Of a stretch of DNA of 39,819 bases, positions 25,427 to 33,086 are shown in pieces. Numbering within the stretch: the stretch's first letter is position 1; the number at the start of each line of letters is the position of its first letter. The translations under genes were made by a program, and so were the position numbers. Under the pieces are notes generated by a model. The model made no database searches and was not told the DNA's origin. It saw nothing but the letters and a program-made list of their open reading frames with translations. Origin of the DNA: Fibrobacter sp. (lineage in GTDB: Bacteria; Fibrobacterota; Fibrobacteria; Fibrobacterales; Fibrobacteraceae); NCBI GenBank assembly GCA_024399035.1, contig JAKSID010000024.1, forward strand, positions 1 through 39,819. The letters run 5' to 3'.

Positions 25427-25836
25427 TATTTACCCGGAACTTCCTTTGGATTCATGGTAAGGAAACCCAGTTTTGTGACCCCAAGTTTTTGCACCTGGGT
25501 CACAACTTTCATTACAAGACCGTAACGGACTTCTTCATCAGAATTAATGACCACAGCCATCTGGCCATCCCACAGAGACTTGAAAACGCTATTGAAGCTA
25601 TTGTCAAAATCCACCATCATATCGGAGATATAGACTTCTTCGTTCTTGGTGATTGAAACCTTCAGCAGCTTTTCCTGTTCCATGGTGGGGGCTTCGGCCT
25701 TGGGCAAGTCCACCTTGACCCCCTGACTCATAAGGGGGGCGCAGATAATGAACACAATCAAGATGGCGAACACGATATCGATCATGTTCGTCAGGTTCAT
25801 TTCCTGCTTAAGTTCTTTTCCGCGGCTACGCTTCAC
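25426..25836 (-). CDS. tolR: TolR/ExbD biopolymer transport protein
   Basis: This 136-residue protein has one transmembrane helix near the N-terminus (about 16-37). In it the NMIDIVFAILIVFII segment carries the aspartate D20 that is essential for proton use in the family. The periplasmic domain follows (SQGVKVDLPKAEAP...). It forms the stator-like motor with TolQ. It starts 9 bases after the tolQ stop, and its own stop overlaps the tolA start, so tolQ, tolR and tolA are tightly coupled. Confidence 0.94.
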   Translation of the reverse strand: MKRSRGKELKQEMNLTNMIDIVFAILIVFIICAPLMSQGVKVDLPKAEAPTMEQEKLLKVSITKNEEVYISDMMVDFDNSFNSVFKSLWDGQMAVVINSDEEVRYGLVMKVVTQVQKLGVTKLGFLTMNPKEVPGK

Positions 25837-25845
25837 CTAAGCCTC

Positions 25846-26538
25846 CTAGCCGGCAACTTCTTCAAGAGCAAGCAGGTCACCGCGCTTGAACAAGCTCAGC
25901 ACCTGGGAACCAAAGTTGTAATAGGAAATTTCGTTCTGGCTGTTGTTGGAGGTAAAGTAGTTATAGCCAGCAGATGCGGGAATAGCCACCACAAGGCCGC
26001 CCACGGTAGTGATCAAGGCCATAGCGATACCCGGAGCAACCACAGTCAAGTCGGCGGAGCCATGCTGACCAATCTGGAAGAAAGCCACCATAATGCCCCA
26101 CACGGTACCCAGCAAGCCAAAGAAGGGGGCCAGGTTAGAGGCGGTTGCCAAAAAGCTCAGGTAGCGGTCTTCTGCAAGGCGAAGGCCTTCGATAGAACGC
26201 TGGATCGTATCTTCCAACAAAGACGCACGGTGCTGGATAGAGTCGTAGCTCACAAAGTTACTGAACTTGGAGGCTTCCTTAAGGACTTCCTCAGTCAGAC
26301 TGCGGAGGGCACTTTCGTCGGCAGTTTCGCAAAGGCCCTGCAGTTCCACGAACTGGGTGACGCTGCTAAACTTGCGGAAGAACACCACGTTTGCAGACTT
26401 GTTCTTGCGATGTACAAAGTACTTGACGATGATAATGCCCCAGGAACCCAGGGACATTACGGCCAAAATGCAGAGGACAACAATGGTGGCAATGTCAGAC
26501 TGCATCACCATCTGAACTAAAGGAATCGAATTGTTCAA
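25846..26538 (-). CDS. tolQ: TolQ/ExbB proton channel protein
   Basis: This 230-residue inner-membrane protein has helices at about 16-37, 132-155 and 168-190. The conserved LAPFFGLLGTVWGIMVAFFQIG and GIAMALITTVGGLVVAIPA segments identify the MotA/TolQ/ExbB family. With TolR it forms the proton-driven motor of the Tol system. I accept a TTG start at 26538 because GGGAGG lies exactly 5 bases before it; the next ATG codons are 9 and 11 residues in, just before the first helix. It is the first gene of the operon. Confidence 0.94.
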   Translation of the reverse strand: MNNSIPLVQMVMQSDIATIVVLCILAVMSLGSWGIIIVKYFVHRKNKSANVVFFRKFSSVTQFVELQGLCETADESALRSLTEEVLKEASKFSNFVSYDSIQHRASLLEDTIQRSIEGLRLAEDRYLSFLATASNLAPFFGLLGTVWGIMVAFFQIGQHGSADLTVVAPGIAMALITTVGGLVVAIPASAGYNYFTSNNSQNEISYYNFGSQVLSLFKRGDLLALEEVAG

Positions 26539-26641
26539 GACAACCTCCCTAAACTAAGCCCTTGAATAATTAAATCGTTGTTATTCAACAAGATAAAAAA
26601 CGTAAAAACGCAATGTTTGAATTTTTCCGCTATAATGTACT

Positions 26642-26668
26642 AAAAAAGCCCCCTTCTGAGGGCTTTTT
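26642..26668 (-). terminator. Terminator between the FecR-domain gene and the tol operon
   Basis: Stem AAAAAGCCC/GGGCTTTTT with a T-run on both strands. It lies 43 bases past the stop of the FecR-domain gene and about 100 bases before tolQ, so the tol operon needs its own promoter in 26540-26640. Confidence 0.9.
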
Positions 26669-26710
26669 AGTGGAATGTGACCAAAATCTTACACAGGAGA
26701 AATGTTCGAC

Positions 26711-28240
26711 CTAGCGAGCCTCGTAAGTCCTACGTGCCTTGTAATCCGTACCATTCTTCAGCTTGGCCACGACTTCAAAGCCTGCGGTCTGATTCTTGGC
26801 CAACTGAACCGGGTACTGGTAAATCAGTGCGCTCAGGTCGGTAATGGTCTCCACCACCACGCTGTCGCGGTAAATGGTAATGGATTCCACCTTGCTCAAG
26901 TCTTCGTCAACGATCCCAGACAAAGTAATCTTCATGTTGGCGATAGCCTCTTTCTTGCGCTTGGGAACCAAGATGACTTCGGTAGCGGTAGAATCAGTCT
27001 TATCATTCAGCTTGATCACCAACTTAAGGGCGGTATCTGCGGGAGCAACCGTCTTGCGGACCACCAACTTCTTTGCAGGAGGTTCTACAGCCTTGGCCAC
27101 TTCTTCCACGGGAGCCTTGGCGGAATCCACCGGAGCAACTTCGGCAGGTGCGGCGGAATCCACAACGGCGGAGTCGGCCTTAGCCAAGGTGTCTTCTGCA
27201 GGTTCTTCGGCAGGAACTTCACTTGCGGCAGGGTCCACGTATTCCGTAGTCCAGGTATTGCAAGAAACTTCTACGCTACCGTCGCTACAGGTTGCCATAA
27301 AGCGCTTGGTACCCACGGCCTTGGGATCCCAGGTAAAGGTTCTTTCGTATTCACCGGAGGCAGGAACTGTGTCGGTCACGCCCATCACAGTCACAAATAC
27401 GCCCGGAGTAAGCTTAGCCTTCAGGGTTACAGAGGGCTCGCGAACGGCCTTGGGAATAGCCACAGGGGCAAAAGTCAAGTTTTCCTGGAACTTGTTACGT
27501 TCTTCTACGTAGCCTGCGTCAAAGGACTGCAGGGACTTTTCAAGTTCCTCTACGTTGTCCAGACCGCCTTCCTTAACCATTGTTTCCAGGGCGGCAAACA
27601 ATGCCGTTGTACCGGAGGATTCCAGCTGAATGGTCTTTGCATCGCCGGACTTGGTCACGAGAAGAGTCTGATTCTGAGCAATATTGGAGGAGCGGCCCTT
27701 GGCGTCCTGTACTTCTACAAGACCTTCCTTAAGGGAGGCGACCATCTGGCCATCAAGGCTACCCACGAAACCCGCTGTACCGCGGATCGATGCAGTTGCG
27801 GTTCCGGTCTTGAAGTTGAACTGGTTGTTCTTCTGCTTCTGGACGTCGAACTGGATGTTTCCGTTACGGATGAAGATGTTCACTTCACCCTTGATGGAGC
27901 TCTTAAATTCGGTATTAAATTCTACGGTGGAATTTTCGGAAATAATCAAGACGGTACCGTCGATGGTATTCAGGACCACTTCGGATTCGGTTTCGGTCAT
28001 GATCTGGTCGTTATCGCCAACACTCTGACCCACATGCAAAGACTTCCACATATCGGACTTTGCCTTGAGGTACTTACTGGCGCCAACAGAACTGCGAACC
28101 TTGGCCTTAAAGGCAGCCAAAGCATCGTGATCAACTTCTGCGGTAATCTTATTCGACTTAACGTGGTCTTCCACAGCATCCTTACAAGCCACAAGGGCCA
28201 AGGATAGGCAAATCGGTAAAATAAGGTACTTGTTCAGCAT
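26711..28240 (-). CDS. FecR-domain lipoprotein
   Basis: This 509-residue protein has a lipoprotein signal with the cysteine at residue 19 (LALVAC). A FecR-type beta-rich domain spans about 60-200 (GQSVGDNDQIMTETESEVVLNTIDGTVLIISENSTVEF, then FKTGTATASIRGTAGFVG). A helical region, an Ig-like segment with two cysteines (about 290-330), an Ala/Glu/Pro linker and a final beta domain follow. In FecR sensors this domain relays signals to a sigma factor, but no sigma factor or TonB receptor is near. Proteins with a lone FecR domain are common and mostly uncharacterised. The role is unknown; an envelope scaffold or sensor function is inference. Confidence 0.7.
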   Translation of the reverse strand: MLNKYLILPICLSLALVACKDAVEDHVKSNKITAEVDHDALAAFKAKVRSSVGASKYLKAKSDMWKSLHVGQSVGDNDQIMTETESEVVLNTIDGTVLIISENSTVEFNTEFKSSIKGEVNIFIRNGNIQFDVQKQKNNQFNFKTGTATASIRGTAGFVGSLDGQMVASLKEGLVEVQDAKGRSSNIAQNQTLLVTKSGDAKTIQLESSGTTALFAALETMVKEGGLDNVEELEKSLQSFDAGYVEERNKFQENLTFAPVAIPKAVREPSVTLKAKLTPGVFVTVMGVTDTVPASGEYERTFTWDPKAVGTKRFMATCSDGSVEVSCNTWTTEYVDPAASEVPAEEPAEDTLAKADSAVVDSAAPAEVAPVDSAKAPVEEVAKAVEPPAKKLVVRKTVAPADTALKLVIKLNDKTDSTATEVILVPKRKKEAIANMKITLSGIVDEDLSKVESITIYRDSVVVETITDLSALIYQYPVQLAKNQTAGFEVVAKLKNGTDYKARRTYEAR

Positions 28241-28367
28241 AAATGTTCTCTAGTTCTAATCCAAATCTAAATTCCGTTTCCCGAAAGTCAATAGATTCCC
28301 CGGGAAACCGACGCCCATTATGCTACTAATCACAGTAAAAAATACTTTTCTTGTAGGGAAACGGACG

Positions 28368-28394
28368 AAAAAAGCCCTTTTTCACGTTAAAAAG
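28368..28394 (-). terminator. Weak terminator after rnhB
   Basis: On the minus strand an AT-rich stem CTTTTT/AAAAAG with a 6-base loop is followed by GGGC and six T. It is seven bases past the rnhB stop codon. The stem is weak, so some read-through into the FecR-domain gene is plausible. Confidence 0.4.
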
Positions 28395-28400
28395 TCGTTT

Positions 28401-29159
28401 TTAAAGGCCCTTAGGGTGGAAACTACGGCGATGGGCAGGGGTCATTCCCTGCTTGCGAATGGCATCCAGGTGAGCCTTGGTGCCGTAACCGGCATGCTTG
28501 TCAAAACCGTAGCCGGGATAAGTCTTTTCTAAATCGTCCATGTAGCGGTCACGGAAAACCTTCGCCAAAATGGAGGCTGCAGAAATAGAAGCCACGCGAC
28601 CATCACCCTTTACCACGGGGAGCTGGGAATCCTCGGGAACACCGTGGATCTTCAGGTTGCCATCCACCGCAATGAGAACCTCGGGGGCGGCGGCGGTAAA
28701 CAAGTCGGCGCTAGAAACCTTGGCGTCAAAGGCCGCGACGCAATCCGCGAAGGAACCCTTAACTTCCACCGGAATCTCGGGGTCGGAAACTTGGAGACCA
28801 GGCATGCCCAAGGCGTTCAGGGCACGGCGCATGGCCAAAAAGTCCGCTTCAAGAATATTGATGGTGTCGATTTCTTCGACGCTGGCGCTGGCAATGGCGT
28901 AGCAAAGGCATGCATCCTTCACCGCTTCGAACATGGCCTCGCGCTTGGGGCGAGTCAACTTCTTGGAGTCGTTCAAGGAGGGCAGAATGTTGGGAGACTT
29001 AAGCACCGCGGCGCAAGCTACCACCGGCCCTGCCAAAGGACCACGGCCCACTTCGTCAATTCCCACAATGATCTTGCCAGGGAAATTGGAGCGGAAGGCC
29101 ACCTCCCCTTCAATGGGAGTCTCGATACCTTCAACAAATGCCGGGGACTTGAACTTCAT
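28401..29159 (-). CDS. rnhB: Ribonuclease HII
   Basis: This 252-residue enzyme cleaves the RNA strand of RNA-DNA hybrids and single ribonucleotides in DNA. The active-site motif is GIDEVGRGPLAGP with D35 and E36. Further along are LNDSKKLT, VDGN, VKGDGRVASISAASILAKVFRD and YGFDKHAGYGTKAHLDAI with HRRSF at the end. The region between the first acidic pair and VDGN holds roughly 30 residues more than typical (about 125-165, PEIPVEVKGSFADCV...). It starts two bases after the purN stop codon, so they form an operon. Confidence 0.92.
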   Translation of the reverse strand: MKFKSPAFVEGIETPIEGEVAFRSNFPGKIIVGIDEVGRGPLAGPVVACAAVLKSPNILPSLNDSKKLTRPKREAMFEAVKDACLCYAIASASVEEIDTINILEADFLAMRRALNALGMPGLQVSDPEIPVEVKGSFADCVAAFDAKVSSADLFTAAAPEVLIAVDGNLKIHGVPEDSQLPVVKGDGRVASISAASILAKVFRDRYMDDLEKTYPGYGFDKHAGYGTKAHLDAIRKQGMTPAHRRSFHPKGL

Positions 29160-29161
29160 TA

Positions 29162-29758
29162 TTAAACTTTGGAAGTCAGGGCTTCGCCGTATTCCTTGAT
29201 GGTGCGCCAGAAAATATCGTGTTCCTGTTCCAGAACGCGAGCCTGCAGAGTTGCAGGAGTGTCGTCGGGCATTACGGGCACCTTACGCTGGGCAAGAATG
29301 CGACCCTGGTCGATTTCGTTAGAAACCAGATGCACCGTGGGGCCAGATTCCTTTTCGCCAGCAGCGAGAACAGCTTCGTGAACGTGGAGCCCCCAGAAAC
29401 CCTTACCGCCGAACTTCGGCAACAGAGACGGGTGAATGTTCAAGATGCGATCCTGCATCTTAGCGACAAGGCAATCCGGCAACTTCTTCATGTAGCCTGC
29501 CAGAATCAGCAAGTCTACCGGGCGTTCGTCCAGCACAGCACAAAGAGCCTTTTCGTACTCAGCCTCGTCCGGATGAGTCTTGCCGGAGATGTGATATACC
29601 GGGATGCCATAAGTCTTGGCATGGCCCACAGCACCGCAGCCACCGTTGTTAGTAATTAGGAACTTGCACTGGGCCTCGAGATTGCCCTCGCCAATTTGGT
29701 CGATGATTGCTTTGAAGTTGCTTCCACCGCCAGAAGCCATAACGCCTATCTTAAACAT
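29162..29758 (-). CDS. purN: Phosphoribosylglycinamide formyltransferase (GAR transformylase)
   Basis: This 198-residue enzyme transfers a formyl group from 10-formyltetrahydrofolate to GAR in purine synthesis. The catalytic triad is visible: N107 and H109 in ILNIHPSLLP, and D150 in NEIDQG. The N-terminal ASGGGSNFKAI binds the phosphoribosyl group. The length is close to E. coli PurN (212). The Shine-Dalgarno is poor. Upstream is a 320-base gap with hairpins and a possible short peptide gene. rnhB follows directly. Confidence 0.94.
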   Translation of the reverse strand: MFKIGVMASGGGSNFKAIIDQIGEGNLEAQCKFLITNNGGCGAVGHAKTYGIPVYHISGKTHPDEAEYEKALCAVLDERPVDLLILAGYMKKLPDCLVAKMQDRILNIHPSLLPKFGGKGFWGLHVHEAVLAAGEKESGPTVHLVSNEIDQGRILAQRKVPVMPDDTPATLQARVLEQEHDIFWRTIKEYGEALTSKV

Positions 29759-29779
29759 AGGCGTAAAGATAGAAATATT

Positions 29780-29869
29780 CTAAGAGGCAAATGCAGCAAG
29801 CATAAGAACTACACCAAAGAAAACGGTTGCATAGCTGATGATGAATGTTGCAGTAATTTTCATGACCAT
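29780..29869 (-). CDS. Possible 27-29 residue single-helix membrane peptide
   Basis: A short reading frame between the hairpins and purN encodes MVMKITATFIISYATVFFGV followed by nine more residues. It is a single very hydrophobic helix with one Lys near the start and no charged residue after it. A start at 29863 would give 27 residues. TATATT lies directly upstream and no Shine-Dalgarno is visible, so a leaderless transcript is possible. It ends 21 bases before purN. Tiny hydrophobic frames arise by chance, and there is no homology evidence. Confidence 0.35.
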   Translation of the reverse strand: MVMKITATFIISYATVFFGVVLMLAAFAS

Positions 29870-29898
29870 AATATAGGTCGGAATATTCCACAATAGAA

Positions 29899-29962
29899 GT
29901 GACAGCCCTCACGGAGAGACGGGCGTCACAAAAAAAGTCCGGGCCGATAGGCTCGAACTTTT
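29899..29962 (-). terminator. Tandem hairpins after sulP, one a likely terminator
   Basis: On the minus strand, a 10-bp stem with one mismatch (AGTTCGAGCC / GGCCCGGACT, loop TATC) is followed by seven T at about 29930-29936. This looks like a rho-independent terminator for sulP or for a short transcript. Directly after it is a second hairpin, GTGAC...GTCAC with inner CCC/GGG pairs (29899-29929), without a T-run. Confidence 0.6.
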
Positions 29963-30078
29963 GTGAGTGGGGATTCCACAAGTACGTAGGGCGAATGTTG
30001 CGTGCAAATTTATTTGCGCATAACTGAGCCTAGTACTTGGCGATTTCGCCAAGGGGTGGTAACCCCTTTGCATCATTA
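29963..30078 (-). other. Hairpin-rich stretch between sulP and its terminator
   Basis: Reading on the minus strand from the sulP stop codon, three adjacent inverted repeats occur: AAGGGG...CCCCTT, CTTGGCG-AAAT-CGCCAAG and GCGCAAAT/ATTTGC. I see no coding region or tRNA here. It could be a structured 3' untranslated region of sulP or a small RNA ending at the terminator near 29930. Confidence 0.4.
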
Positions 30079-31965
30079 TTATTTTTCTTCGATTTTCCAG
30101 ACGGGTTCTTCGGCGATCTTTTCGGAGATCACTTCCGGAGTGGTTTCAGCCACAGCCGCATTGGATTCTTCGGGCATCCAAGGCTTGTCCAGGCCCTTTT
30201 CCCAGCTAACGGTGGGGTTCGGATCGTAGGTGTCGCTAACCAGCGGGAGGCCGAGGATTTCGCGAGCACGGTTCAGGGCAGCGTCGATGTTACCCAGAGC
30301 GTTTTCTTCGCCAAGCTGCTTCAACACACCTGCGCGAGTCAAGGCAACCACCGGCTGGGCATGCACACCGGAAAGGAGCAACTGGGTGCCGTCCTTCTTA
30401 CAACGGATCATCAAGTCTTCGATCATCTGGATACCGGCAGCGTCGATACTGGAAACGCTACGCATGCGGAGGATAAGAATCTTGGGCTTCACGGCGATGC
30501 GGTTCAAGGTTTCCTTGAACTTGTCTACAGCACCGAAGAAGAGGGAACCAGCAAGTTCGTAAACGATAACGCCCTTGGGAACCTGGCGGGCAAGTTCGTT
30601 GTGGGTCACTTCTTCGTCATCAGCACGGATTGCATCGGTAACAGCGTCCACTTCGGCAACTTCGCTCATACGCTTGATGAAGAGGATTGCAGCCAAAAGA
30701 ACACCAACTTCAATAGCAACGGTAAGGTCAATCACCACGGTGAGGAAGAATGCAACTAGCATCACCATGACGTCGCTCTTGGGGAGCTTGAACATCTTGA
30801 TCACAGCGCGGTAGCCGCACATGTTGAATGCAACCTGGAAAAGCACTGCAGCAAGAGCAGCCATGGGGATCATTTCGGCATACTTACCGAGAACCAGCAT
30901 AATGAGCAGCAAAACAACAGCGTGAACAAGGCCAGAAATCGGAGAAACAGCGCCGTTACGGATGTTGGTAGCAGTACGGGCAATAGCGCCAGTAGCAGGA
31001 ATACCGCCGAACATGGGGCTCAAAAGGTTAGCAACACCCTGGCCGAAAAGTTCGGTATTGGAACGATGCTTAGTAGAGGTCATACCGTCGGCAACCACTG
31101 CAGAAAGCAAGGATTCAATAGCGCCGAGGATAGCGATAGTCAAAGCCGGCTGGAACACCTTCTGCATCATGTCGAGGCTAATGTTCGGCAGGTGCGGAGT
31201 GGGGAAACCAGACGGAATGTGGTTCTTCATACCGATGGTGATCACGTTATGAGATTCATCCCAGCCAAGAACCTTCACAATGACGGTAGCAACGATAATT
31301 GCAATGAGGGAGCCCGGAACCTTGGTGGTAATCTTGGGCCAAAGAATGCAAACTGCCAAAGCAATCGCGCCAATAATCACGGAGTAAATATTAATGGTAT
31401 CGAAAGAAGAAACGTAAAGCTTGATCTTGCCGATTGCATCAGCCGGGTCCTTGCCAGCGAGAGTCAAGCCGAAGAAGTTAGGAACCTGGCCCAGGGCGAT
31501 AATCACGGCGATACCGGCGGTAAAGCCCACAGTCACCGGATAAGGAATGAACTTGATGATGGCGCCGAACTTTGCAAGGCCAAAGATAATCAAGATGATA
31601 CCGGCCAAGAGAGTTGCGGAAGCCAAGCCATCGTAACCGTACTGGCTCACAATGCCGTAGACGATAACGATGAAAGCGCCAGTGGGACCACCGATCTGGA
31701 AGCGAGAGCCGCCCAGCAAGCTGATGGTGAAACCTGCGATGATTGCTGTGTAAAGACCCTGTTCCGGACCAACGCCAGAAGCGATAGCGAAAGCGATTGC
31801 CAAGGGCAATGCCAAGATGCCGACGATAACGCCGGACATAAGGTCGCTAATGAGGTTTTGCTTGGTATAACCCCTCTTGATAGATTTTACAAGTTCGGGG
31901 GTGACAGTAGCTACGGATTCCTTCAAGAAGTTCTTGACAGATTCCTTGGCGTTGATATTGGACAT
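30079..31965 (-). CDS. SulP (SLC26) family anion transporter with STAS domain
   Basis: This 628-residue inner-membrane protein has about 12-14 helices. It shows the SulP signature GILALPLAIAFAIASGVGPEQGLYTAIIAGF near residues 45-75, GPTGAFIVIV, and the paired-repeat feature PATGAIARTATNIRNGA. A STAS domain occupies about 465-575 (GVIVYELAGSLFFGAVDKF...SIDAAGIQMIEDL). SulP proteins carry sulfate, bicarbonate or dicarboxylates; the substrate cannot be told here. I choose the ATG at 31965 because GGAG lies 8 bases before it; the in-frame ATG at 31998 has none. Confidence 0.9.
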   Translation of the reverse strand: MSNINAKESVKNFLKESVATVTPELVKSIKRGYTKQNLISDLMSGVIVGILALPLAIAFAIASGVGPEQGLYTAIIAGFTISLLGGSRFQIGGPTGAFIVIVYGIVSQYGYDGLASATLLAGIILIIFGLAKFGAIIKFIPYPVTVGFTAGIAVIIALGQVPNFFGLTLAGKDPADAIGKIKLYVSSFDTINIYSVIIGAIALAVCILWPKITTKVPGSLIAIIVATVIVKVLGWDESHNVITIGMKNHIPSGFPTPHLPNISLDMMQKVFQPALTIAILGAIESLLSAVVADGMTSTKHRSNTELFGQGVANLLSPMFGGIPATGAIARTATNIRNGAVSPISGLVHAVVLLLIMLVLGKYAEMIPMAALAAVLFQVAFNMCGYRAVIKMFKLPKSDVMVMLVAFFLTVVIDLTVAIEVGVLLAAILFIKRMSEVAEVDAVTDAIRADDEEVTHNELARQVPKGVIVYELAGSLFFGAVDKFKETLNRIAVKPKILILRMRSVSSIDAAGIQMIEDLMIRCKKDGTQLLLSGVHAQPVVALTRAGVLKQLGEENALGNIDAALNRAREILGLPLVSDTYDPNPTVSWEKGLDKPWMPEESNAAVAETTPEVISEKIAEEPVWKIEEK

Positions 31966-32002
31966 TTGGGCATCTCCATACTTATAAGAGCGCGCCAAAT
32001 TT

Positions 32003-32031
32003 AAAAAAATCCCCCCTTTTTGGTAAGGGGG
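32003..32031 (-). terminator. Terminator after the zinc-ribbon gene, upstream of sulP
   Basis: On the minus strand stem CCCCCTT/AAGGGGG with a 6-base loop is followed by GATTTTTTT. It separates the TusA/SGNH/zinc-ribbon operon from sulP, so sulP must have a promoter in the 40 bases between, unless read-through occurs. Confidence 0.85.
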
Positions 32032-32040
32032 AAATTTTAG

Positions 32041-32137
32041 GTATGAATTATGAATTACTAATTATGAGATTTTATAATCGCGCCTCCGGCGCCTAGTTTC
32101 CTCTCATACTTCATACATCATACTTCATAATTTGTAA
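32041..32137. repeat. Inverted heptamer-array element C (after the zinc-ribbon gene)
   Basis: The left arm has 7-base units of TATGAAT type (TATGAAT, TATGAAT, TACTAAT, TATGAGA) and the right arm has inverted units (TCATACT, TCATACA, TCATACT, TCATAAT, TTGTAAT). Between them TTATAA is followed, two bases later, by the hairpin GCGCC-TCC-GGCGC at 32080-32092. The element ends next to the stop codon of the zinc-ribbon gene. It has the same layout as element B but different arm sequence. Confidence 0.8.
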
Positions 32138-32476
32138 TTAAAGGAGGCCTTTCTTGGCGGCGCGCATCAGGCTCTTCAGCTGCTTGCTATTCATCTGAGG
32201 AACTTCGGCGTCCTTTTCGCGGCGAGACTTGGGAGCGCAATCTTCACAAAGGTGCTTGGTTACGGTGCCAAAGCTTGCAGCACCATTAGAAACGGTAGTT
32301 TCCTTGCTGCGGAAGGTCTTAAGCAGGGCTTCCTTGCCACACTTGTCGCAAATACCCATTTTAGGAGCGGCGGGTTCGCGGGGTGCGCGATCCTTCTTGG
32401 GAGCGTCGCTAGTCTGGTCCCAGGCGCGGCTCTGGGCAGCAAGCTTTCGTGCAAAATGGTCATCTGTTAAACTCAT
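32138..32476 (-). CDS. Small protein with two CXXC motifs (putative zinc ribbon)
   Basis: This 112-residue protein is not recognised by family. Residues 1-40 are polar and charged. C43/C46 (CDKC) and C77/C80 (CEDC) are spaced 31 apart, as expected for one zinc ribbon. A basic tail follows, NSKQLKSLMRAAKKGLL. AAGGAG lies 5 bases before the ATG. It follows the SGNH-like gene by 15 bases and is the last gene of the operon. Nucleic-acid or protein binding is possible but not shown. Confidence 0.75.
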   Translation of the reverse strand: MSLTDDHFARKLAAQSRAWDQTSDAPKKDRAPREPAAPKMGICDKCGKEALLKTFRSKETTVSNGAASFGTVTKHLCEDCAPKSRREKDAEVPQMNSKQLKSLMRAAKKGLL

Positions 32477-32491
32477 GATAACTCCTTTTCT

Positions 32492-33076
32492 TTATTTTAA
32501 TTCTTTTAAAATCTGCTCGTACAGGAAAACAGCAAGCAAAGTGTTGCACAAAGAGGTGGCTTTTCCATCTTCTGTAAAAAGACTACGGCCAAATTTGCCT
32601 CGTTCCAGCTGTTTTTCCTTGAAAACTTCGGTATGGGCGGCAAAATCCAGGATTTTCACCCTTTCAGGGTTCTTTGCCTTAAAACCCATGACCATCTCGT
32701 TCAGGGCAGCCACCTGGGCAGGCGCAATCGGCAGCATATCCGTGGGAATGGTCAAAAAATGCAAGGGAGACATCGTCTTGCTGATGATTTCGTCGGCAAG
32801 GGTGCTGTACTGTTCAAACACCTTATTATAATCAGAGCCACCGCGCTTAAGTTCCTTGAGGCCCAGGCCAAAGATCAGTCGACCGGCCTTTTTACCGATA
32901 ATATCGGCGGAGGCGCGAGTCACCAGCTGCGAAATGGACTGTACGGCTGGTGCATTGATAAAAAACTGGATGGGGCGGTTGGCCTCACGGCACAACAAAA
33001 GTTCCGCGAAACGGTTTGCCGCCTCGCCCTGCTCGCCCAGGAGCTCGTCACCTATAATAAGAATGCGATTTTCCAC
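32492..33076 (-). CDS. SGNH/GDSL-hydrolase-like protein with degenerate active site
   Basis: This 194-residue cytoplasmic protein begins ENRILIIGDELLGEQ, then RLIFGLGLKEL (near 70-80), a YNKVFEQYSTLADEI helix, PLHFLTIPTD and finally ILDFAAH with H148. This order resembles the blocks of the SGNH fold, but the catalytic serine of GDS is a glutamate (E11), the usual GxND asparagine is not obvious, and the terminal Asp-His spacing is longer. If it has this fold it may be inactive or have changed chemistry. I prefer a GTG start at 33076 with AGGGA just before it; a GTG at 33094 overlaps the upstream gene. The assignment is inference. Confidence 0.5.
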   Translation of the reverse strand: MENRILIIGDELLGEQGEAANRFAELLLCREANRPIQFFINAPAVQSISQLVTRASADIIGKKAGRLIFGLGLKELKRGGSDYNKVFEQYSTLADEIISKTMSPLHFLTIPTDMLPIAPAQVAALNEMVMGFKAKNPERVKILDFAAHTEVFKEKQLERGKFGRSLFTEDGKATSLCNTLLAVFLYEQILKELK

Positions 33077-33086
33077 TATCCCTAAT

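Noticed and set aside
29881..30000. Possible tRNA suggested by GTTCGAGCC and GGCTCGAAC words near the hairpins.
   Set aside because: I could not fold a cloverleaf: the would-be T-stem does not pair and no anticodon arm with a matching acceptor stem is present on either strand.
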